The position numbers and the translations under genes are program-made. Positions 60,349 through 64,000 of a DNA stretch of 64,000 nucleotides are shown in pieces (position 1 is the first letter of the stretch; each line of letters begins with the position of its first letter). The notes under the pieces are model-generated. The model had not been told where the DNA came from and ran no database searches. It was given only the letters and a program-made list of their open reading frames with translations. This DNA is from CAISIP01 sp031396205 (GTDB lineage: Bacteria > Pseudomonadota > Gammaproteobacteria > Burkholderiales > Burkholderiaceae_C), in NCBI GenBank assembly GCA_031396205.1, contig JANNKH010000103.1:62001-126000 (forward strand), in the 5' to 3' direction.

Positions 60349-61962
60349 TCAGCCGTGGGCATCCTCCATCTGCCATATCGCCAGCAGTTTCGGTAACGCC
60401 ACGTTCCAATCGAGCACGCCGGCGTTCTGCGCCCAGCCGGCATAGTCCCTGGTCAGCCGGTGCACCAGTGCAGCGTTCTTCGCGGCCAGGTCATGCAGCT
60501 CGGTGCGGTCTTGCTGCATGTCGTACAGTTCCCATGGCTGATTGAAGCGGCGCACCAGCTTGAGGGGGCCGTCGCGCACCGCGCAGTTGCCCTCGTGTTC
60601 CCAGTAGATCGGTTGCTGCCGGCTCCAGGGCCGGCCCTCGAGCAGTGGCAGCAGGCTTTCGCCGTCGGGTGACTGGATCGCCTGGCCGCCGAACTCGGCT
60701 GGATATTGCAGGCCCGCCGCCTCCAGGATGGTGGGCATGATGTCGACCACGTGGCAGGGCGCGTGGGCGACGCCGGGGCGCTGCAGGCGTGCCGGCCACT
60801 GCACGATCAGGGGCGTGGAGATGCCGCCCTCATGTACCCAGTGCTTGAACGAGCGGAACGGCGCGTTGGAGACATTGGCCCAGGGCAGGTCGTAGCTCTG
60901 GTAGCTCAGAGCGCCGCCGGGCCGCACGTCGGGGCGGTTGCCCATCTGGATGCGCCGCCCGTCGTTGTGGACGTCGGGCATGAACTTGGCCCAGCCGTCC
61001 TCGGCCATGAATTCCGCGCAGCCGCCGTTGTCGGACAGGACCATGATCAACGTGTTGTCGCGCTGGCCGTTGTGCTCGAGGGTTTGCAGCACACGCCCGA
61101 TCGACTGGTCCATGCGGTCCACCATGGCCGCATAGACCGCCATGCGGCCGGCTTCCCAGTCCTTGTGCGGCGTGTCGCGCCAGTCGGGCGCGTCGGGGTC
61201 GCGCGCCGAGATCTGCCAGGGCTGCTGCAGCACACCCCGTGTGAGCATCTCTTCGTGACGCGCAGTGCGGATATGGTCCCAGCCCGCGCGGTAGACACCG
61301 TCGTAACGGGCAATGTCCTCGTCGTGCGCATGCAGCGGCCAGTGCGGCGCCGCATGCGCCAGATACAGGAAGAACGGCTTCGTGCCCGCCGGATCCTCGT
61401 CGATCATCGCGATCGCCTTGTCGGTGATCGCGTCGGTGAAGTAGAAGTCGGTGGGGGAGACCTCGATGCGCCGGTCGTCCTCCATGATGCAATGCGGCGA
61501 GAAGAAATGGGTGACGCCGTCGATGATGCCGTAGAAGCGATCGAAGCCGCGTTGGCGCGGCGTCGGGCGGTCCACGTCGCCGATGCGCCAGCTGTCGACC
61601 AGCCGGGCCCAGAAGTCGCCCCCGACATGCCATTTGCCGGCCATCAGCGTGCGGTAGCCGCCGGCCTGCAGCAATTCGGCGATGGTCGCCGCGTCGTTGC
61701 GCAGATGGCCCTGATAGGCCGGCGTTCCCAGGTCGGCCCCCATATGACCGATGCCAGCCTTGTGCGGATACAGGCCGGTCAGCAGCGCGGCCCGGGTAGG
61801 ACAGCAGCGCGCGCAGTTGTACATCGAGGACAGCAACATGCCGTGGCGCGCCATCGCGTCGATGTGGGGCGTGCGGATCTCCGACCCCATGACGCCAAGA
61901 TCGGCGAACCCCATGTCATCGACCAGGAGCAGGATGATGTTGGGTCGCCCGCCCTGTTGCAT
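60349..61962 (-). CDS. Arylsulfatase-type sulfatase
   Basis: A 537-residue sulfatase. PNIILLLVDDMGFADLG has the metal Asp15 and Asp16; the formylglycine motif C-x-P-x-R is at Cys53-Cys54-Pro55-Thr56-Arg57 in NCARCCPTRAALLTG; AGKWHVGG and LYLAHAAPHWPLHA follow; VLSDNGG is the late metal motif. No signal peptide is visible, so it may be cytoplasmic, which is unusual for arylsulfatases. The usual x residue is Ser or Thr; Cys here makes a double cysteine. It is the last gene of an operon with an aldehyde dehydrogenase and a hydroxyacid dehydrogenase. The substrate is probably a sulfate ester of an alcohol. Confidence 0.9.
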   Translation of the reverse strand: MQQGGRPNIILLLVDDMGFADLGVMGSEIRTPHIDAMARHGMLLSSMYNCARCCPTRAALLTGLYPHKAGIGHMGADLGTPAYQGHLRNDAATIAELLQAGGYRTLMAGKWHVGGDFWARLVDSWRIGDVDRPTPRQRGFDRFYGIIDGVTHFFSPHCIMEDDRRIEVSPTDFYFTDAITDKAIAMIDEDPAGTKPFFLYLAHAAPHWPLHAHDEDIARYDGVYRAGWDHIRTARHEEMLTRGVLQQPWQISARDPDAPDWRDTPHKDWEAGRMAVYAAMVDRMDQSIGRVLQTLEHNGQRDNTLIMVLSDNGGCAEFMAEDGWAKFMPDVHNDGRRIQMGNRPDVRPGGALSYQSYDLPWANVSNAPFRSFKHWVHEGGISTPLIVQWPARLQRPGVAHAPCHVVDIMPTILEAAGLQYPAEFGGQAIQSPDGESLLPLLEGRPWSRQQPIYWEHEGNCAVRDGPLKLVRRFNQPWELYDMQQDRTELHDLAAKNAALVHRLTRDYAGWAQNAGVLDWNVALPKLLAIWQMEDAHG

Positions 61963-61974
61963 GGGGGCCCTGTC

Positions 61975-63480
61975 TCAGGTCAGCGCGAACCAGGCCGACT
62001 TGCCCTGCATGTATGAGCGCAGACTGTCGATGTGCTTGTCGCGCGAGTTGCCCGACTGCTTGTAGCCGCCAAACGGCTGCGTCATGTCGCCGTCGCCGAA
62101 GCAGTTGATCCAGACCACGCCGGCTTCGAGCGCGCCAACGCAGCGGTGCGCGCGGTTCAGGTCGGCGGTCCAGACCGAGGCCGCCAGGCCGTAGACCGAG
62201 TCGTTGGCCAGCGCCATAGCCTCGTCCTCGGTGTCAAAAACCATCATTGACGCGACGGGGCCAAAAACCTCCTCGCGATTGATGTCCATGTTGCCGGCCG
62301 TGCGGGTGAAAAGCGTTGGCGCGACAAAAGCGCCTTCGCCCGGCAGCGCGTCCGTCGCCCCGCCCATGGCCAGATGGGCGCCCTGTTCGCGCGCCCGCGT
62401 GACACGCGCCAGCACGGCGCGGCCATGCTGCGCGCTGACGACCGGCCCCATGCTGGTGGCCGGGTCCAGTGGATCGCCGGGCCGGTACAGCGCGGCCGTG
62501 CGCGCGACGAAGCGCGCGACGAACGCATCATGGATGCCGCGTTGCACCAGCAAGCGCGAACCGGCGTTGCAGACCTGGCCGGCGTTGTCATAGATGCCGC
62601 CGATGGCCCGCTCGACCGCCGCGTCCAGGTCATACAGGTCGTCGAAGAATATCTGCGGGCTCTTGCCACCGGTCTCCAGTGCCACGCGCTTCATGTTCGA
62701 CTGTCCGGCATAACCCAGCAGCAACTTGCCAACGGCGGTCGAACCGGTGAAGGTGAGCTTGGCTACATCGGGATGCAGGGCCAGCGCCTTGCCAGCCTCC
62801 GGCCCCAGACCGTTGACGACATTGAACACGCTCGCCGGGCCGCCCGCTTCCATGAACAACTGCGCCAGCCGGATACACGACAGCGGCGCCTGCTCGGACG
62901 GCTTGAGCACGACGCAGTTGCCCGCCGCCAGCGCCGGTGCGAGCTTCCAGACGGCCATCAGCATCGGGTAGTTCCAGGGCGAAATCGCACCGACCACACC
63001 CAGCGGTTCGTGCACGATCATGTGCAGCGAGCCGGGCGCGGTATGCGTTACCGCGCCCTCGATCTTGTCGATGCATTCGGCGAAATAGCGGATCGTGCGC
63101 AGCACCTCGGGCAGGTCGATTTTCAGCACGTCGCTGATCGGTTTGCCCATGTCCAGGGTTTCCAGCAAGGCCAATTCATCGGCGTGCCGTTCGATCTCTG
63201 CTGCAAACCGGAGCAAGATATCCATCCGTGCGCGTGGCGCCAGACCGCGCCAGCGCTTGTCCGCCCAGGCAGCCTGTGCGCTGGATACGGCCAGATCGAT
63301 ATCGGCGCCGTTGCCCTTGGCCACACGCGCCAGCACGGCGCCATTGGCCGGATTGACGCAATCGAACGTGGCGCCGGAGCGCGACGCCAGCAACTGGCCA
63401 CCGATGAAGTGGCGGCCTTCGGGTGTCAGTGCCGCAGCCCGGCTCTGCCACTGGGCATGGGTCAAGAGTGTGTCTGCCAC
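61975..63480 (-). CDS. NAD(P)-dependent aldehyde dehydrogenase (PuuC-like)
   Basis: A 501-residue class I-type aldehyde dehydrogenase. PWNYPMLMAVWKLAPALAAG contains the conserved Asn170, FTGSTAVGKLL the NAD loop, ALETGGKSPQIFFDD the general base Glu269 and NAGQVCNAGSRLLVQ the nucleophile Cys304. The closest named type is the gamma-glutamyl-aminobutyraldehyde/aminoaldehyde group, although betaine aldehyde is also used by relatives. It lies 12 bases before the sulfatase gene and 4 bases after the stop of the dehydrogenase at 63485. It probably oxidises an aldehyde produced in the sulfatase pathway. Confidence 0.92.
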   Translation of the reverse strand: MADTLLTHAQWQSRAAALTPEGRHFIGGQLLASRSGATFDCVNPANGAVLARVAKGNGADIDLAVSSAQAAWADKRWRGLAPRARMDILLRFAAEIERHADELALLETLDMGKPISDVLKIDLPEVLRTIRYFAECIDKIEGAVTHTAPGSLHMIVHEPLGVVGAISPWNYPMLMAVWKLAPALAAGNCVVLKPSEQAPLSCIRLAQLFMEAGGPASVFNVVNGLGPEAGKALALHPDVAKLTFTGSTAVGKLLLGYAGQSNMKRVALETGGKSPQIFFDDLYDLDAAVERAIGGIYDNAGQVCNAGSRLLVQRGIHDAFVARFVARTAALYRPGDPLDPATSMGPVVSAQHGRAVLARVTRAREQGAHLAMGGATDALPGEGAFVAPTLFTRTAGNMDINREEVFGPVASMMVFDTEDEAMALANDSVYGLAASVWTADLNRAHRCVGALEAGVVWINCFGDGDMTQPFGGYKQSGNSRDKHIDSLRSYMQGKSAWFALT

Positions 63481-63484
63481 TGGC

Positions 63485-64000
63485 TTACTCGGCCACCAGT
63501 TCGCTCGGGTAGCCCGGCGCGCGCAATTCCAGCCCGCAGGCCTGCTCGATCATGCGCACCACCTCGGGCGACTGCGCCTCGGAGCCGAACAGGCCGCGTG
63601 CACGGCGGAAGATCTGTTGTGTGTGGCTGCCCAACTCCAGCGGCACCCCGAGCTTCTCGGCGATGGCGTTGACCAGGCCCAGGTCCTTGCAGGCCAGGTC
63701 CATCGTGAACTTGACGTTGTAGCTGCCCGAGAGCACCAGCTTGGATTCGGTCTCGTGCACGAAGCTGTTGCCCGAGCTGGCGCGAATCGCGCGCCAGGTC
63801 GCGTCCGGATCAACGCCGTACTTGGCCGGCAGCATCATCGCCTCGCCCGCCGCCACCAGGTGGATGAAGGCCAGCATATTGGTGACCACCTTGACCACCG
63901 AGGCATTGCCCAGCTTGCCCATATAGATGATCTCGCCGCCCATGGCCTGCAGGATCGGGGCAACCCGATCGAACACCGGCTGCTCGCCGCCGACGAGTAC
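63485..64000 (-). CDS. 3-Hydroxyisobutyrate dehydrogenase-type NAD(P)-dependent oxidoreductase (cut by window end)
   Basis: The C-terminal 171 residues of a 6-phosphogluconate/3-hydroxyisobutyrate dehydrogenase family protein; the frame stays open to base 64000. VLVGGEQPVFDRVAPIL precedes YMGKLGNASVVKVVTNMLA (with the family GxxGxGxxxKxxxN-type segment and catalytic lysine), and later FTMDLACKDLGLVNAIAEKL is the usual KDL block. The Rossmann domain lies beyond the edge. It heads the visible part of the sulfatase/aldehyde dehydrogenase operon. Confidence 0.85.
   Translation of the reverse strand, partial: VLVGGEQPVFDRVAPILQAMGGEIIYMGKLGNASVVKVVTNMLAFIHLVAAGEAMMLPAKYGVDPDATWRAIRASSGNSFVHETESKLVLSGSYNVKFTMDLACKDLGLVNAIAEKLGVPLELGSHTQQIFRRARGLFGSEAQSPEVVRMIEQACGLELRAPGYPSELVAE

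Noticed and set aside
60349..61962. Choline-sulfatase (BetC) supplying choline to the betaine block
   Set aside because: The N-terminus and motif spacing follow arylsulfatases, and the typical BetC start and C-terminal features are missing; its operon partners do not suggest choline.
61975..63480. Betaine aldehyde dehydrogenase BetB completing choline oxidation
   Set aside because: It is 34 kb from betA, in a sulfatase operon, and the sequence fits PuuC-like broad aminoaldehyde enzymes at least as well. It remains possible but is not supported.

Overview
The window is high-GC, densely coded bacterial chromosome that reads as Betaproteobacteria, most likely order Burkholderiales (Comamonadaceae-like). 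The main signs are several Bug/TctC-type solute receptors, a DUF3567 protein, a PhaM-type polyhydroxyalkanoate (PHA) granule regulator, a phasin, a DksA-type zinc-finger protein and a PEP-CTERM protein. I see no rRNA, tRNA, CRISPR array, prophage or insertion sequence. Genes at both edges are cut by the window.

Left part (1-14.7 kb): the end of a methyltransferase, a chorismate mutase coupled to an orphan TctC receptor, an O-methyltransferase beside a broken aspartoacylase-like gene, a complete tripartite tricarboxylate transporter (tctCBA), a ChaN-like lipoprotein, DUF3567 and DUF3108 proteins, a truncated IclR regulator divergent from a fumarylacetoacetate hydrolase family enzyme, MarC, a DksA-like protein, a copper pair (DUF2946 and PCu(A)C), then phaM and a FIST sensor protein.

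Central block (14.7-29.5 kb): the most striking region, about 15 kb on one strand devoted to choline, betaine and one-carbon metabolism. It holds a quaternary-amine ABC transporter (ATPase, permease and, 7.7 kb later, the binding protein), a GlxA/GbdR-type regulator, a cobalamin-binding corrinoid protein, a DUF1638 protein, a small 'virulence factor' family protein, a MetV-type cysteine-rich protein, MetF, a methyltetrahydrofolate:corrinoid methyltransferase, an ASKHA/[2Fe-2S] corrinoid-activating protein, a choline dehydrogenase, a phosphorylcholine-phosphatase-like enzyme and a betaine-homocysteine methyltransferase. Together these look like an acetogen-style methyl branch run backwards in an aerobe, taking methyl groups from a quaternary amine to tetrahydrofolate. 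The expected MttB/MtgB-type primary methyltransferase is absent.

Right part (29.5-64 kb): an EamA exporter; TRAP permeases without a receptor; a divergent sugar locus (transaldolase-like, ROK, RbsD/FucU and ATPase genes against receptor, permease and PfkB kinase genes) with a palindrome between the two arms; small proteins; a phasin with two near-identical operator-like boxes; a CocE/NonD hydrolase; LrgAB; a metallophosphoesterase; PEP-CTERM and DUF4331 proteins; and a hydantoinase A homologue. A MocR regulator is divergent from a dioxygenase/HD-oxygenase pair that resembles TmpA/TmpB, which turn a trimethylated phosphonate into glycine betaine. If correct, this second locus feeds the same betaine pool as the central block. 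The end holds a LysR/azoreductase pair, a thioredoxin-like protein, a LysM plus PhnD-like protein with a membrane partner, a lipoprotein, a VapBC pair, and a sulfatase, aldehyde dehydrogenase and hydroxyacid dehydrogenase operon that runs off the right edge.
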